In this document: positions 8,187 through 17,970 of the stretch, in pieces
How the letters are laid out: the number at the start of each line of letters is the position of its first letter
How positions within the stretch are numbered: the stretch's first letter is position 1
Notes under the pieces: generated by a model
Databases searched by the model: none
The model's input: only the letters and a program-made list of their open reading frames with translations
Told to the model about the DNA's origin: nothing
NCBI RefSeq assembly: GCF_900114625.1
Contig: NZ_FOZL01000001.1
Location: forward strand, 310,001 to 374,000
Source of the DNA: Granulicella pectinivorans
GTDB lineage: Bacteria > Acidobacteriota > Terriglobia > Terriglobales > Acidobacteriaceae
Length of the DNA stretch: 64,000 nt
Reading direction: 5' to 3'
Translations under genes and position numbers: made by a program

Positions 8187-11100
8187 TTAATTCACGCTCG
8201 TGACCACTCCGGTAACCGGATCCAGCAGAACGGTATGCATATTCTGCGGCGTGCTGCGGCGAAGGTCCAGAAGAGGATTGATCGGAGCCGCAATCGTATC
8301 GAACGATCCCTGGCCCACACGCTGCCCGTTGAGGAAGGTGTCCTCGATAAATCGCATGATCGACGTCTGATCGAGCACATTCGAATCGACATAGTTTGGC
8401 TTTGCCCAGGGCGAGACCACCAGGAACGGCAGGCGCGGTCCATAGCCGCAACGGCCCTGCGCATGGAGAGTTGCGGAAGCCACCCCGGGCAGAGCAGTCG
8501 TGCCATCGGCGCAGAATCCTTTGGAGGTGAAGGCATCCCCCGCGCCGGCGGACCCATTCACAATCTTGAACTCATGGTCATACCAGCCATCCGAATCGTC
8601 GTAGGCGATCAGCACCACCGTCTTCGACCACTGCGGCGTCTTCTGAATCGTATTCAAAACCGAAACGATAAACGCCTGTTCATCGAGCGGGTCTGAATAC
8701 CCCGCGTGACCGTCCTGGTAGGCCGGAGCCTTCAGGTAGCTGACGGTTGGAAAGTTGCCTGCGGCCAGGGCATCGAAGAAGTCGTGCAGGTCGTACTGAT
8801 GCGCTGTACCGCCATCGCCGGCCTTGCCGATCAAGCTGGTTGAAACCGGCCTCGCATGGGTCGGGTTCGCCGTGGAAGCGTAGTACTGGAAGGGTTGGTG
8901 GTGCGGAATGTAGTCTGCCGTGGTGCGTCCTGTAATCGTCGAATGATGGCTACGGCGGCACCCGGTTGTTCCGTTGGGATTCACAAGAGTGGGATCAAAT
9001 CCGTCGGTGAAAAACCCCCAGGAGATACCGGCCGAATTCATCAGATCCCCGATGTTTCTGCCGATCATATGCACCACGCCGGCCCCAACATTGGAGCAGA
9101 TGTCGTTGAACGGGTCAGGGTCGCCAATGATGGACGACCCGCCATAGCCATCCGGAAGCATGCCGCCCTGTGCATTGCCATCGTTGACGACGCCGTTCGT
9201 CTGGCCGGAAACCAGATTGATCGCTCCCGGCGTGGATGGACCGAAGTTGGTCGCGAAGAAGTGATCGCTGAGGGCAAAGTGCTGCGCGTAGTTCCACAAA
9301 CCGGTGACGGTATTGCCGTCGAAGTAGCCCATCGTCAGTCCGGTCGTCGCCGCCGGACCGTTCGTCGCCAGCGCAGGACCATCGGCCGCCCCCACCGAGA
9401 GCGGAAAGAGATCCATCGCGCCGCCGTTGAAGGCCATCTGCTCTGCCTGATAGTTATGGTCCTGGTCCGCGGTGGCCGCGTTCGCAGGGTCGAGGCGGAA
9501 CGGGTTGATCGCGCCTGCACCATTGCGAATATTGGCCGCGTTCGGGTTGCGCGTCAGGAGACGGGGAGACAGGCCATCGACCGCCGGGGTATTCGGCAGA
9601 GCGGTAAACAGAGGTTCGCCCGCCGGATTGGTCGCGTTCGGGTAGGTCGCAAAATAATGATCGAAGGAGACATTCTCCTGAAAGATGACCACAACATGTT
9701 CGATCAGGCCGGTCGCGGAGGTATTCGGAGCCGCGACCGTAAAGGTGGTTTGCGCAGTGGAGACCGCATAGTTCGCGTCACTGGCCTGACGTGCCGCAAG
9801 CGTCACGGTTCCTGCCCCGGTTACGGTCACCCGATCCCCAGAAAGCGTCGCTGGCCCCGAGACCAGGGAATACGTCACGGCACCGGTGGACTTTGACGTG
9901 GCGGAGACTGCGAAGGGAGGATCACCGTCGATCACACCGGTCACGGGAACAAAGGCAAGCGTTGCGCTCCCCTTTGCGACCGCGAAGCTGCTTTGCGCCG
10001 TCTGCGCACTGTAGTTGGCGTCGGCGGCCTGGTCGGCCCGGAGCACCACGGAGCCGGCTCCGGTCAGCGTGACGACACGGCCGGAGATGGTCGCGGGGCC
10101 CGAGACAACGCTGTAGACGATCGGCGTCGTCGCCCCCGAAGAAGCCGTCACCGTGAACGGTGGATCGCCAAACGTGTGCGATGCGATCCCATCGAAAGTA
10201 AGCAGGTGGTTGGCATTGGTCACCTGGAAGGACGTCTGCGCCGTAGCTGCTCTGTAGTTCGCATCGGAGGCCTGCGTGGCACGCACAGTCATTTGCCCCG
10301 CACCGGAAATCGTCAGGACGCTTCCGGAGACCGTTCCGGGGCCGGACACCACCGCATACGTGATGACGCTCGTCGATGAGGTACTCGAGGTGGCGGCCAA
10401 CGTCACCGTCGGAGGTGGATTGGAGAACACCTGGTCGGGAATCGGACTGAGAATCAGGCTGTTGGTCGCACGCGCAATGGGGAGGGTAGTCTCGGCGGTC
10501 GCGGCGGCATAGTTCGTATCGATAGCCTGGGAGGCGCTCAGGACCACGGAGCCCGCTCCGGTCAGCGTGACCGTCTGGCCGGCCAAGGTAGCAGGGCCTG
10601 AAACGAGCTGGTAGGTCACCGGTGAACTGGACCTGGAACTCGATGTCGCGGAGACCGTGAACGGAGCGTCGCCAAAGGCATGCGCGGGAATCGCATCGAA
10701 GGTCACAGAGTTCGGCGCCCTGGCCACACTGAAGGCCGCCGTAGCCGTTCCAGCGAGGTAATTCGCATCGCTCGCTTGGCTTGCGCTCAGAGTCACACGA
10801 CCCGCTCCGGTCAGCGTGACGATATTTCCGGAGACGCTTGCAGGCCCAGAGACAAGAGCATATGTGACTGCGCCACTGGAGTCAGAGGCCGCATTGACGG
10901 CAAAGGGCGCATCGCCAAACGTGTGCGTGGGCACAAATGCAAAGTCAAATACACTCGCGGCCTTGGCGACAGAGACGGAGGTATCGACCGTCGCCGCCAC
11001 ATAGTTCGGATCGGCCGCCTGCGTGGCACGCACCACGATGGTTCCCGCACCCTGCAGGGTCAACCTGTTTCCGGAGACCACTCCCGGCCCCGCCATCACC

Positions 11101-11558
11101 TGGTACGTGATTGGTCCAGTAGAGGCGGAGGTTGATGTCGCCACAAGAACAAAGGAACGATCGCCATAGGTATGCGGCCCGATCGGCATAAAAAGGAGCG
11201 CATTGCCGGCGCGAGCGACATCGAAGCTGATCTGCGCCGTTGCGCCTGCATAGGTTGCGGTCGCGGGCTGCGTCGCGCTCAATACCACCGTACCGGCGCT
11301 GGTCAGCGTGACAGTCTTTCCCGAAAGAGTCCCCGGCCCGGATACCAAACTGTATGCGATCGGAGCGGGCGAGAGAGACGTCGCGTTGACAGCGAGCGGC
11401 GCGTCTCCGTACGCGTGCGGCGAGATTGGGTCGAACGCCAGATGCGGCTGAACCATCACCTCAACCCCAGCGGTGGGGCCACATCCTGCGGACAACAAAC
11501 AGACGCCGGCAAGGCCTGCCCCGAACAGACATCGCAACATCGTTCCCACTCTTCGCAT
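8187..11558 (-). CDS. Lipoprotein phosphoesterase (phospholipase C/AcpA family) with seven MBG-type repeats
   Basis: 1123 residues from the ATG at 11558; a start at 11540 is equally possible. The longer frame from 11630 is rejected because a consensus -10, TATAAT, lies at 11593-11588, downstream of it. The N-terminus MLRCLFGAGLAGVCLLSAGC is a lipoprotein signal with lipobox LSAGC. Seven ~82-residue repeats (about 38-612) match those of the convergent CotH protein. Residues about 615-1123 are a phosphoesterase-family catalytic domain related to phospholipase C and acid phosphatase AcpA: IEHVVVIFQENVSFDHYF, LSDHFFATNFGPSTPGAINL, VVLIAYDDSDGWYDH. It probably hydrolyses phosphate esters or phospholipids at the cell surface, with the repeats acting as a stalk. 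A catalytic domain placed C-terminal to such repeats is less usual for this family. Confidence 0.85.
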   Translation of the reverse strand: MRRVGTMLRCLFGAGLAGVCLLSAGCGPTAGVEVMVQPHLAFDPISPHAYGDAPLAVNATSLSPAPIAYSLVSGPGTLSGKTVTLTSAGTVVLSATQPATATYAGATAQISFDVARAGNALLFMPIGPHTYGDRSFVLVATSTSASTGPITYQVMAGPGVVSGNRLTLQGAGTIVVRATQAADPNYVAATVDTSVSVAKAASVFDFAFVPTHTFGDAPFAVNAASDSSGAVTYALVSGPASVSGNIVTLTGAGRVTLSASQASDANYLAGTATAAFSVARAPNSVTFDAIPAHAFGDAPFTVSATSSSRSSSPVTYQLVSGPATLAGQTVTLTGAGSVVLSASQAIDTNYAAATAETTLPIARATNSLILSPIPDQVFSNPPPTVTLAATSSTSSTSVITYAVVSGPGTVSGSVLTISGAGQMTVRATQASDANYRAATAQTSFQVTNANHLLTFDGIASHTFGDPPFTVTASSGATTPIVYSVVSGPATISGRVVTLTGAGSVVLRADQAADANYSAQTAQSSFAVAKGSATLAFVPVTGVIDGDPPFAVSATSKSTGAVTYSLVSGPATLSGDRVTVTGAGTVTLAARQASDANYAVSTAQTTFTVAAPNTSATGLIEHVVVIFQENVSFDHYFATYPNATNPAGEPLFTALPNTPAVDGLSPRLLTRNPNAANIRNGAGAINPFRLDPANAATADQDHNYQAEQMAFNGGAMDLFPLSVGAADGPALATNGPAATTGLTMGYFDGNTVTGLWNYAQHFALSDHFFATNFGPSTPGAINLVSGQTNGVVNDGNAQGGMLPDGYGGSSIIGDPDPFNDICSNVGAGVVHMIGRNIGDLMNSAGISWGFFTDGFDPTLVNPNGTTGCRRSHHSTITGRTTADYIPHHQPFQYYASTANPTHARPVSTSLIGKAGDGGTAHQYDLHDFFDALAAGNFPTVSYLKAPAYQDGHAGYSDPLDEQAFIVSVLNTIQKTPQWSKTVVLIAYDDSDGWYDHEFKIVNGSAGAGDAFTSKGFCADGTTALPGVASATLHAQGRCGYGPRLPFLVVSPWAKPNYVDSNVLDQTSIMRFIEDTFLNGQRVGQGSFDTIAAPINPLLDLRRSTPQNMHTVLLDPVTGVVTSVN
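9725..11450 (-). repeat. Seven tandem MBG-type coding repeats
   Basis: Seven copies of about 81-84 codons on the minus strand, with the signature HTFGDAPFAV, YxLVSGPATxSG, VTLTGAG and ASDANYxAxTAQ. They are the same family as the six copies on the plus strand at 5881-7335, so the two arrays face each other as a diverged inverted repeat around the 8.1 kb terminator. Confidence 0.8.
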
Positions 11559-11587
11559 TTTGGCCCATGTTTCCACTGAGAGAAAGA

Positions 11588-11593
11588 TTATAG
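11588..11593 (-). promoter_or_regulatory. Consensus -10 (TATAAT) of the phosphoesterase gene
   Basis: On the minus strand TATAAT is read from 11593 to 11588, about 30 nt before the ATG at 11558. No good -35 is seen at 16-18 bp. The -10 is flanked by a 9-bp inverted repeat, GCATTTTGG at 11555-11563 and CCAAAATGC at 11607-11615. The first arm contains the start codon. Confidence 0.5.
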
Positions 11594-11720
11594 GAGGGAA
11601 AGAGGCCCAAAATGCGCGCGAACTTCCCATTTCCGCCCGTATTTTGATCGTGCTTAACGCCGTTGGATTGGAAAGGCCCCTGAAGAGCGCCGCGCAACCG
11701 CGAAATCCATAATGGATGAA

Positions 11721-13454
11721 CTACGGCTTCTTCCTTGCCTCGGCGACGATATCGATGTTCTGGCGATGCAGCGTATTGGCGGTTGCCTGATCGAAGTCGG
11801 CCTCCGCTTCGCCGCGATCCGCAGAGGCCCGAATCTCCCGGAGCTTCGCGTTAATGAGTTCAGTCTGACGTTGAAGGATGAGGAAGACGGAGGAGGTCCC
11901 GGCTTTGAATTGGCGCTGTTCACTCTCATACTGCTGCTGTGCGAGTTGTGCGGTGCGTTGCGCCGCGTTCAACAGGAGGTCTGCGTTGGTAAGACGCTGC
12001 AGGCTGTTCCGGACCTCGCTCTCCACGGTCATCTCGAGTTGCTGCTGTTGTGTGGTGGCCTGCTTCACATTTGCTTTCGCAATTTGCTCCTGGGCACGCG
12101 CTGTGCGATTCGCGATCGGAAAGGAGACCTGAAGGCCGATCTTGACGGTCGGGAAGCGGCCGTCTCTGAGGTTTTGCAGCGACTGCCCATACCCTCCGAG
12201 AAAGAAACCCGGAACCGAGGTCGTCGATCCGGAGCCGGTGGTCGGAAGAGCAGGCAGACCGGCGAGCGTGGAAAGGTCGTTGACGCGCGTGAAGAGAGGC
12301 GCGAAGAGTGAGCCGAGGAGATCGCTCGACTGTGCGACATTCTCTCCGGAGAGACCCTGTGTGCCAACCTGCGCTGTCAGGTTGACCTGCGGCTTGGTCT
12401 GCTCCTTAGCGAGGCGAGCGTCGAGCCCGCTCACCTGCACGGCAATCTGTCCGGCCTTGAGATCGGGTCGTTCGCTGAGGGCCTGACTCAGAGCCTCGGC
12501 CAGGGTTGGAATGGGTGTAGCTTGATCGGCGTGGATCGAAGTCTTCAATGCTGCGTTCCACAGGGGATCGGCTCGGTTCGGCAGCATCAGAGCTTTGAGC
12601 GTGTTCTCCGCCTGCGTGACCTGCTGTTGCGCGTTGAAAACATTCTGCTGATACGTCGACATCTGAGTCTGGGTCTGGATGACGTCGACAGGAGCTTGTG
12701 TTCCCTGCTCCACCTGGCGGCGGTTGCTCGCATCCTGCTTCTCGGCAAGCCGGACCGCTTCGATCTGCACATTGAGGTTGCGCAGCGCATAGTCGAGCTC
12801 CAAGTAGGCATGGACACCCTGAGTAGTCACATCGATGATGTGCTGCCTGAACTGTTCCTCGGTTTGAGCGACATTTCTGCGAGCGACGGAGAGGCGTTCC
12901 CGATTCTGATCGAAGAGAAGTCCTCCCCACAGCGGTTGCGTGAGGTTCAGGGTCGCGGCCGTGGGATACGTGGGATTGAGGGTGTTATAGGTGTTGCTGC
13001 TGTTCACCCGCGATGAGGAGAAGTCGAGCTTGTAAGTGGTTCCGAGCCAGCGCGAGTTGCCGCTGATCTGAGGATCCGCGAAGATCTCCTTCTGCGTGAC
13101 GGCGCCGTTGGTGCCTCCACCCAACGAGGAAGTGACAGGGGATACCTGTCGAAGCGAGTAGGCATTCCCTCCAACGACCGGGTCGAAGTAGCCTTTGGCC
13201 ACGTGGAGATTCAACGACGCCTTGAGGCGCGAGAGACGGGCTACCTCGATATCGCGATTGTTGGCGAGAACAGCCTGAATCATGTCGCTAAGCGTGAGGT
13301 CGACTTCGCTGGTGATGCCGACGCGTGGTGCAACTTCAAGAAGAACCGCAGGTGGCAGCGCGGGCGAAGCGGGATTTGCTAGGGAGACCGTTGGCGTCTG
13401 GGCAGGAAGTCCCGATGCAACGAAGAAGAGGAGGATGAGGATGAGGGGCTTCAT
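11721..13454 (-). CDS. Outer-membrane efflux protein, TolC family
   Basis: 577 residues. The ATG at 13454 is chosen because it opens the signal peptide MKPLILILLFFVASGLPAQ, lies 1 nt beyond the RND permease stop, and has GAGG 9 nt upstream. It has the TolC/OEP architecture: two halves of long alpha-helical coiled-coil separated by beta segments (LTLSDMIQAVLANNRDIEVA, NLTQPLWGG, RQVEQGTQAPVDVIQTQTQM, then LAEALSQALSERPDLKAG, VKIGLQVSFPIANRTARAQ, QRQFKAGTSSVFLILQRQTEL). It forms the trans-periplasmic and outer-membrane channel for the RND pump encoded upstream. It is somewhat longer than E. coli TolC because of an N-terminal extension and a Gly/Ser-rich insert near the second half (LPTTGSGSTTSVPGF). 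Third gene of the TetR-controlled efflux operon. Confidence 0.93.
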   Translation of the reverse strand: MKPLILILLFFVASGLPAQTPTVSLANPASPALPPAVLLEVAPRVGITSEVDLTLSDMIQAVLANNRDIEVARLSRLKASLNLHVAKGYFDPVVGGNAYSLRQVSPVTSSLGGGTNGAVTQKEIFADPQISGNSRWLGTTYKLDFSSSRVNSSNTYNTLNPTYPTAATLNLTQPLWGGLLFDQNRERLSVARRNVAQTEEQFRQHIIDVTTQGVHAYLELDYALRNLNVQIEAVRLAEKQDASNRRQVEQGTQAPVDVIQTQTQMSTYQQNVFNAQQQVTQAENTLKALMLPNRADPLWNAALKTSIHADQATPIPTLAEALSQALSERPDLKAGQIAVQVSGLDARLAKEQTKPQVNLTAQVGTQGLSGENVAQSSDLLGSLFAPLFTRVNDLSTLAGLPALPTTGSGSTTSVPGFFLGGYGQSLQNLRDGRFPTVKIGLQVSFPIANRTARAQEQIAKANVKQATTQQQQLEMTVESEVRNSLQRLTNADLLLNAAQRTAQLAQQQYESEQRQFKAGTSSVFLILQRQTELINAKLREIRASADRGEAEADFDQATANTLHRQNIDIVAEARKKP

Positions 13455-13455
13455 G

Positions 13456-16400
13456 CTAGAGGGCCTCATTTGAAGACGCGGTGTGAACCGGTGCGGGTTT
13501 ACGGCTGGAAATACGGTCTGCCAGCGTTCGTACGATCGCGATAGGCTTTTTCCAGGCGGGATGTTGCGCGACGTCTTCGAAGACCGAATAGAAGACAGGC
13601 ACCGCGATGAGGGTAAGCAGGAGACACAACGATTGACCGCCAACCACGAGAGCCCCGATAGAACGGTTGGTGGCCGAGCCGGTGCCGCGGGAGATGACCA
13701 GTGGAAGCATCCCCGCAACGAGCGCAAGAGTGGTCATAAGGATAGGGCGAAGTCGGTCGAGATTTGCTTGAAGGATCGCTTCATAGCGAGGCATCCCCGC
13801 CGCACGCAGACCGTTGGTGTGGTCGATCTGCAGGATCGCATTCTTCTTCACGATGCCGAAGAGGAGAAGAAGTCCAAGCCCGGAGAAGATGTTGATCGTC
13901 TGTCCCGCAAGGATCAGCGAGAGGATGCCGAAGGGCACAGCGAGAGGAAGGGTAAGGAGAATCGTGACGGGGTGGATGAATGACTCGAACTGCGCCGCAA
14001 GAACGATGTACATGAAGATGAAGGTGAGGGCGAAGGCCAGCAGAAAGTAGTAGCCCGTGCGGCTGAGTTCCTTCGATGCTCCGGCAAGGCCTGTCTGGTA
14101 ACCGGGTTCCATATGCATCTGAGAGGCAGCCTTCTGCAAAGCAGCAAGGATGGCCGACTGGGAGTAACCGGCAAGGATGTTGCAACTGACCGTGACCTGA
14201 CGCTGACGCGCGATGCGATCGATCGAAGAGGGCCCCGTGGAGGTTTGAATGGAGACGACTTCGTCGAGACCCACAGGTCCCAGTTGTCTCGTCGAAGGAA
14301 CGGTAATCTTTTGAAGCTCTTCGACGCGGCTCCGGAACTGCTCCCCGGCGCGGACTCTTACGTCGTACTGGTCGTCGCCTGCGTTGAAGGTGGATACGGT
14401 CTCGCCCGCAACCAGGGTATTGAGTGCCTGTTCGATGTTGTCGACGGAGACACCCAGATCGGCAGCCCGGACTCGATCGATATCGAGCCGAACCTCCGGC
14501 TTACCGCTGCGCAGGGTCGAGTCGGCATCGGTGATTCCGGGTATGGTCTTCATGCGAGCGAGCAACTCGTCGGAGTACTGATTGAGCTTCGCGAGATCGG
14601 GTCCCTGGATAAAGTACTGGACCTGCGCGTTGCTGGCTCCGTTGCTGATCGTGGCGACGAGTTCCACGCTGGTGTGCAGGGTGCTGGGGAACCCGGCGAG
14701 CAGCGTGCGCGTCTGTTGCATCAGTTCCGTCTGCGTGTTCAGACGCTCAGCGACATCGGCCAGCTTGACGTAGATCGAGGCGCTGTTCACGGCCTTGTCC
14801 GTTCCCCCACCCGCGGTCAGCAAGGTTGTCTTGACGCCGGGCAGGTTGCGAATGGCTCGCGAGATTGCCTCGGCCTCTTGCGTGGTCGATGCGAGTGAGG
14901 TTCCTTCCGGCGCACGCACCAGAACGTTGAACTGAGACTGGTCATCGTTGGCCTGGAAGTCTTTGCCGACGAACATGAAGAGTGGCACAAGGCTAAGGAT
15001 GGTGCAGAGGCAGATGCCGAGCACCGCTCTGCGATGCGCCATGGACCACTCAAGCAGACGCAGGTAGCGGCTGCTGATGAATTGGAAAAGCCTATTCTCC
15101 TTCGAGCTGGATGCGTGAGATCCCATGATCTGCGGCTTGATGAAGCGCGAACACAGCATGGGCGTGAGTGTGAACGACACCAACATGGAGACCGCGATGG
15201 CGAACGCCGCTGTAAATCCGAACGAGCTCATGAAGCGGCCGACGATGCCTCCCATAAACCCGACAGGAAGGAACACCGCAAGAAGAGAGAGCGTGGTGGC
15301 CATGACAGCGAGGCCAATCTCGCGTGTCCCTTCGATGGCCGCCTCGAAGGGCGACATGCCCTTTTCTTCAATGAAACGATAGATATTTTCAAGAACGATG
15401 ATGGCATCGTCGATCACGATCCCAACCATCAAGGTCAGCGCGAGCATCGTGATCTGATTGAGCGTGAATCCCATCATCTTCATCAGCGCGAAGGTCGAAA
15501 TAATGGAAGTGGGAATCGCAATGGCAGCGATCAGCGTCGTACGCCAGTTCGCGAGAAAGAAGTAGATAATGACGCAGGCGAAGAGGCTGCCTTCGACAAG
15601 ATGGTGCTTGATCGAGTCGATCGCGGCTTCAATAAAGATCGATTGATCCTGAACGACCTGCGTGTGAACATCCTTGGGCAGTGTCGTTGTGATCTCAGCG
15701 AGGCGCTGCTTCACTTCATTCGCCGTCTCAACGGAGTTTGCCCCGGATTGCTTCGAAACCACAAGCAGGACTGCTGGCGTCCCATTCAGACGACCTGAGG
15801 TGCGGGGCTCTTCATAGCCGTCTTCTGCCATGCCGACATCGCTGACCTTGACCACATACCCCTTGCGAGTCGCGATCGCGATGTCGTTGAACTGAGCGGC
15901 GTTGGCAATGCGTCCCATCGTGCGGATGGTGAACTCGCGCGTACCTCCATTGAGAGATCCACCGGGCAGCTCAAGATTCTGCTGCCTCACCGCGTTCACG
16001 ACATCGGTGATCGTAAGCCCATAGGCACGAAGCCGTTCGGGATTGACGTTGACATGGATCTCCCGGCGCGCTCCGCCCACAAGCCGAACCTGCCCCACCC
16101 CCTTCGCATTCTCCAGCTTCTGTTGGATCAGTTTGTCCGCGATGAGCGTAAGGTCGCGCAGAGAGCGAGGCGCGGACACGGCAATCTGGACGACCGGAGT
16201 GGCATCGGGATCGAACTTCTGTACAACCGGGGCCTTCGCATTCTGGGGCAGGTCGTTGCGGATGAGATTGATCTTGTTCTGAACCTCTTCCGCTGCTACG
16301 TCGCCATTCTTGTCGAGGTCGAACGTGATGATGACCTGCGATTGTCCCTCCGAAGAGGTCGAACGCAACTCATCGAGGCCGCTGATGGTGTTGACGGCAT

Positions 16401-16608
16401 CTTCAATCTTCTTGCTGATCTCCGTCTCAATCTCTTCAGGCGACGCGCCGGGATCGGAGATGGTGACGGCAACGGTCGGCACGTCGACCTTGGGAAGAAG
16501 ATCCACGCCAAGGCTGAAGTAGGAAAACGCGCCGACCACGACAAGTGAGAGGATCAACATCGTCGCGAAGACGGGCCGGCGGACACAGAGTCGAGCGAGA
16601 GCATGCAT
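13456..16608 (-). CDS. RND efflux permease, AcrB/MexB-like (HAE1)
   Basis: 1050 residues, normal for the family. The first transmembrane helix follows RRPVFATMLILSLVVVGAFSYF, then the porter-domain signature PKVDVPTVAVTISDPGASPEEIE. Two sets of transmembrane segments flank large periplasmic loops; TM4 carries LTLMVGIVIDDAIIVLENI with the paired Asp residues used for proton relay. The second half repeats the plan (DRVRAADLGVSVDNIEQALNTL, IVKKNAILQIDHTNGLRAAG, RPILMTTLALVAGMLPL). It is the inner-membrane proton antiporter that exports drugs or other toxic molecules through the MFP and TolC partners encoded on each side. The MFP stop lies 12 nt upstream and the TolC start follows after 1 nt, so the three are co-transcribed. 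Substrate not predictable. Confidence 0.95.
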   Translation of the reverse strand: MHALARLCVRRPVFATMLILSLVVVGAFSYFSLGVDLLPKVDVPTVAVTISDPGASPEEIETEISKKIEDAVNTISGLDELRSTSSEGQSQVIITFDLDKNGDVAAEEVQNKINLIRNDLPQNAKAPVVQKFDPDATPVVQIAVSAPRSLRDLTLIADKLIQQKLENAKGVGQVRLVGGARREIHVNVNPERLRAYGLTITDVVNAVRQQNLELPGGSLNGGTREFTIRTMGRIANAAQFNDIAIATRKGYVVKVSDVGMAEDGYEEPRTSGRLNGTPAVLLVVSKQSGANSVETANEVKQRLAEITTTLPKDVHTQVVQDQSIFIEAAIDSIKHHLVEGSLFACVIIYFFLANWRTTLIAAIAIPTSIISTFALMKMMGFTLNQITMLALTLMVGIVIDDAIIVLENIYRFIEEKGMSPFEAAIEGTREIGLAVMATTLSLLAVFLPVGFMGGIVGRFMSSFGFTAAFAIAVSMLVSFTLTPMLCSRFIKPQIMGSHASSSKENRLFQFISSRYLRLLEWSMAHRRAVLGICLCTILSLVPLFMFVGKDFQANDDQSQFNVLVRAPEGTSLASTTQEAEAISRAIRNLPGVKTTLLTAGGGTDKAVNSASIYVKLADVAERLNTQTELMQQTRTLLAGFPSTLHTSVELVATISNGASNAQVQYFIQGPDLAKLNQYSDELLARMKTIPGITDADSTLRSGKPEVRLDIDRVRAADLGVSVDNIEQALNTLVAGETVSTFNAGDDQYDVRVRAGEQFRSRVEELQKITVPSTRQLGPVGLDEVVSIQTSTGPSSIDRIARQRQVTVSCNILAGYSQSAILAALQKAASQMHMEPGYQTGLAGASKELSRTGYYFLLAFALTFIFMYIVLAAQFESFIHPVTILLTLPLAVPFGILSLILAGQTINIFSGLGLLLLFGIVKKNAILQIDHTNGLRAAGMPRYEAILQANLDRLRPILMTTLALVAGMLPLVISRGTGSATNRSIGALVVGGQSLCLLLTLIAVPVFYSVFEDVAQHPAWKKPIAIVRTLADRISSRKPAPVHTASSNEAL

Positions 16609-16620
16609 GATGGGACTCCG

Positions 16621-17922
16621 TTACCGGTCAGCTTGCGTCTTCACAGGCGCGCCGTCGTAGAGATCGGCCTGCTTGTCGGTTGCGATCATCTCCCCGGCAG
16701 CGACGCCGGAGAGCACCCGAATGTTTCCACCATCCGAGTCGCCAAGAGTGACGACACGAAGATGAACCTTGCCGTCACCGACCACATAAACCTGATTTGA
16801 ATCGGTGGTGCGATCGCGGATGACCGCGGCCTTGGGGACGAACACGGCGTTCTCGGTCCCGGGAAGAAGCACGCGAGCACTCGCAAACATGCCTGGACGC
16901 AACGCCCCGTCGGCATTCGGAAAGTGGGCTTCGAGGATGAAGGCGCGAGAGTCAGGATTGACGGCGGGATTCAGAGCCGACGTCGTGCCCTGGAAGTCCC
17001 GCTCGCCATAGGCGGCGACGCGCGCGGTCACAGGCATACCGATCTTCAGGCCTGCAGCACTCTTCTCCGGAGTCTGCAACTGAAGCTTGAGGGTGTCGAC
17101 CCGAACCACGGTAGCAACGCTGCTGGACGTAGTCACAAATTCCCCGACAGCATGGGTACGCGCGCTCACGTAGCCATCGAAGGGCGCGCGAATGGTCGTG
17201 TCGGCAAGCGCCTTCTCAGCCTGGGCAACCTGCGCGCGCATGGCCTCGAGCGTGGCTTCTGAGGAGCCAACGGCCTGGTAGCTTTGCCGCGCTGTGTTGA
17301 TCGCCGCCTCGTACTGCTGGCGCGATCCGTTGGCCTGCGCCGCGGCGGTCTCTGCCTGCGTTCTTTGCTTGTCGTAGACGCTCTGCGAAACATCGCCCGT
17401 GGCAACCAGATTGGCGTAGCGCTTCGCATCGGCGGCGGCCAGCCGTGCCTGCGCCTCAGAGGATTCATACGTCGCCCTGGCAGCGGCAACCTCGGGAACC
17501 TTGGTCGGTTCGAAGCCTGCGGCACCCAACCCGATCCGCGATTGCGCCTGCCGGACAGCGGCCATGGCCTCCGCAAGTTGCGCGCGTATCTGCATCAGCT
17601 TCAAGTCGGCGTCCCGGTGATCCAGTTCGCAGATGACCTGACCGGTCTTGACGAAGGCGCCTATCGATACCGGCGTCTTGAATACTCTACCGGCAACGGC
17701 GGGGGCGACCTCCGACAGTTCTTCGGCCACGAAGCTGCCTGTCTCCGTCAGCGTGACAGGAACCTGCCTGCCGAGCGCAGGAGTAGTGGTAACCGTGATC
17801 TCCTGAACTGCCAATGCGGCAGGATCTGCCTTCTTGCGAGAGCAGCCCGGCAGACACATGGCCATGACAAACAGAGCGAATGCGGGTGGAACGATTGATC
17901 GTATTCGGTGAGCGATATGCAT
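16621..17922 (-). CDS. RND efflux periplasmic adaptor (MFP), lipoprotein
   Basis: 433 residues. The N-terminus ends in a lipobox (FVMAMCLPGC), giving a lipid-anchored periplasmic protein. The family plan is visible: VAPAVAGRVFKTPVSIGAFVKTGQVICELD (first lipoyl half), an alpha-helical hairpin of about 120 residues rich in Ala/Gln, TTIRAPFDGYVSARTHAVGEFV (second lipoyl half), then beta-barrel and membrane-proximal domains (ESGLT-type RPGMFASARVLL). It bridges the RND permease and TolC channel. First gene of the efflux operon, divergent from tetR, with its promoter overlapped by a 15-bp palindrome. Confidence 0.94.
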   Translation of the reverse strand: MHIAHRIRSIVPPAFALFVMAMCLPGCSRKKADPAALAVQEITVTTTPALGRQVPVTLTETGSFVAEELSEVAPAVAGRVFKTPVSIGAFVKTGQVICELDHRDADLKLMQIRAQLAEAMAAVRQAQSRIGLGAAGFEPTKVPEVAAARATYESSEAQARLAAADAKRYANLVATGDVSQSVYDKQRTQAETAAAQANGSRQQYEAAINTARQSYQAVGSSEATLEAMRAQVAQAEKALADTTIRAPFDGYVSARTHAVGEFVTTSSSVATVVRVDTLKLQLQTPEKSAAGLKIGMPVTARVAAYGERDFQGTTSALNPAVNPDSRAFILEAHFPNADGALRPGMFASARVLLPGTENAVFVPKAAVIRDRTTDSNQVYVVGDGKVHLRVVTLGDSDGGNIRVLSGVAAGEMIATDKQADLYDGAPVKTQADR

Positions 17923-17970
17923 CGTCCTGCTCTTAAGTATCGGCTAGCGCCTATCGGGCCGTCAGGAGGA

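Noticed and set aside
8856..9896. 346-codon plus-strand frame, and several shorter ones up to 11.6 kb
   Set aside because: Antisense to the phosphoesterase repeats; Arg/Gly-rich translations typical of high-GC shadow frames.
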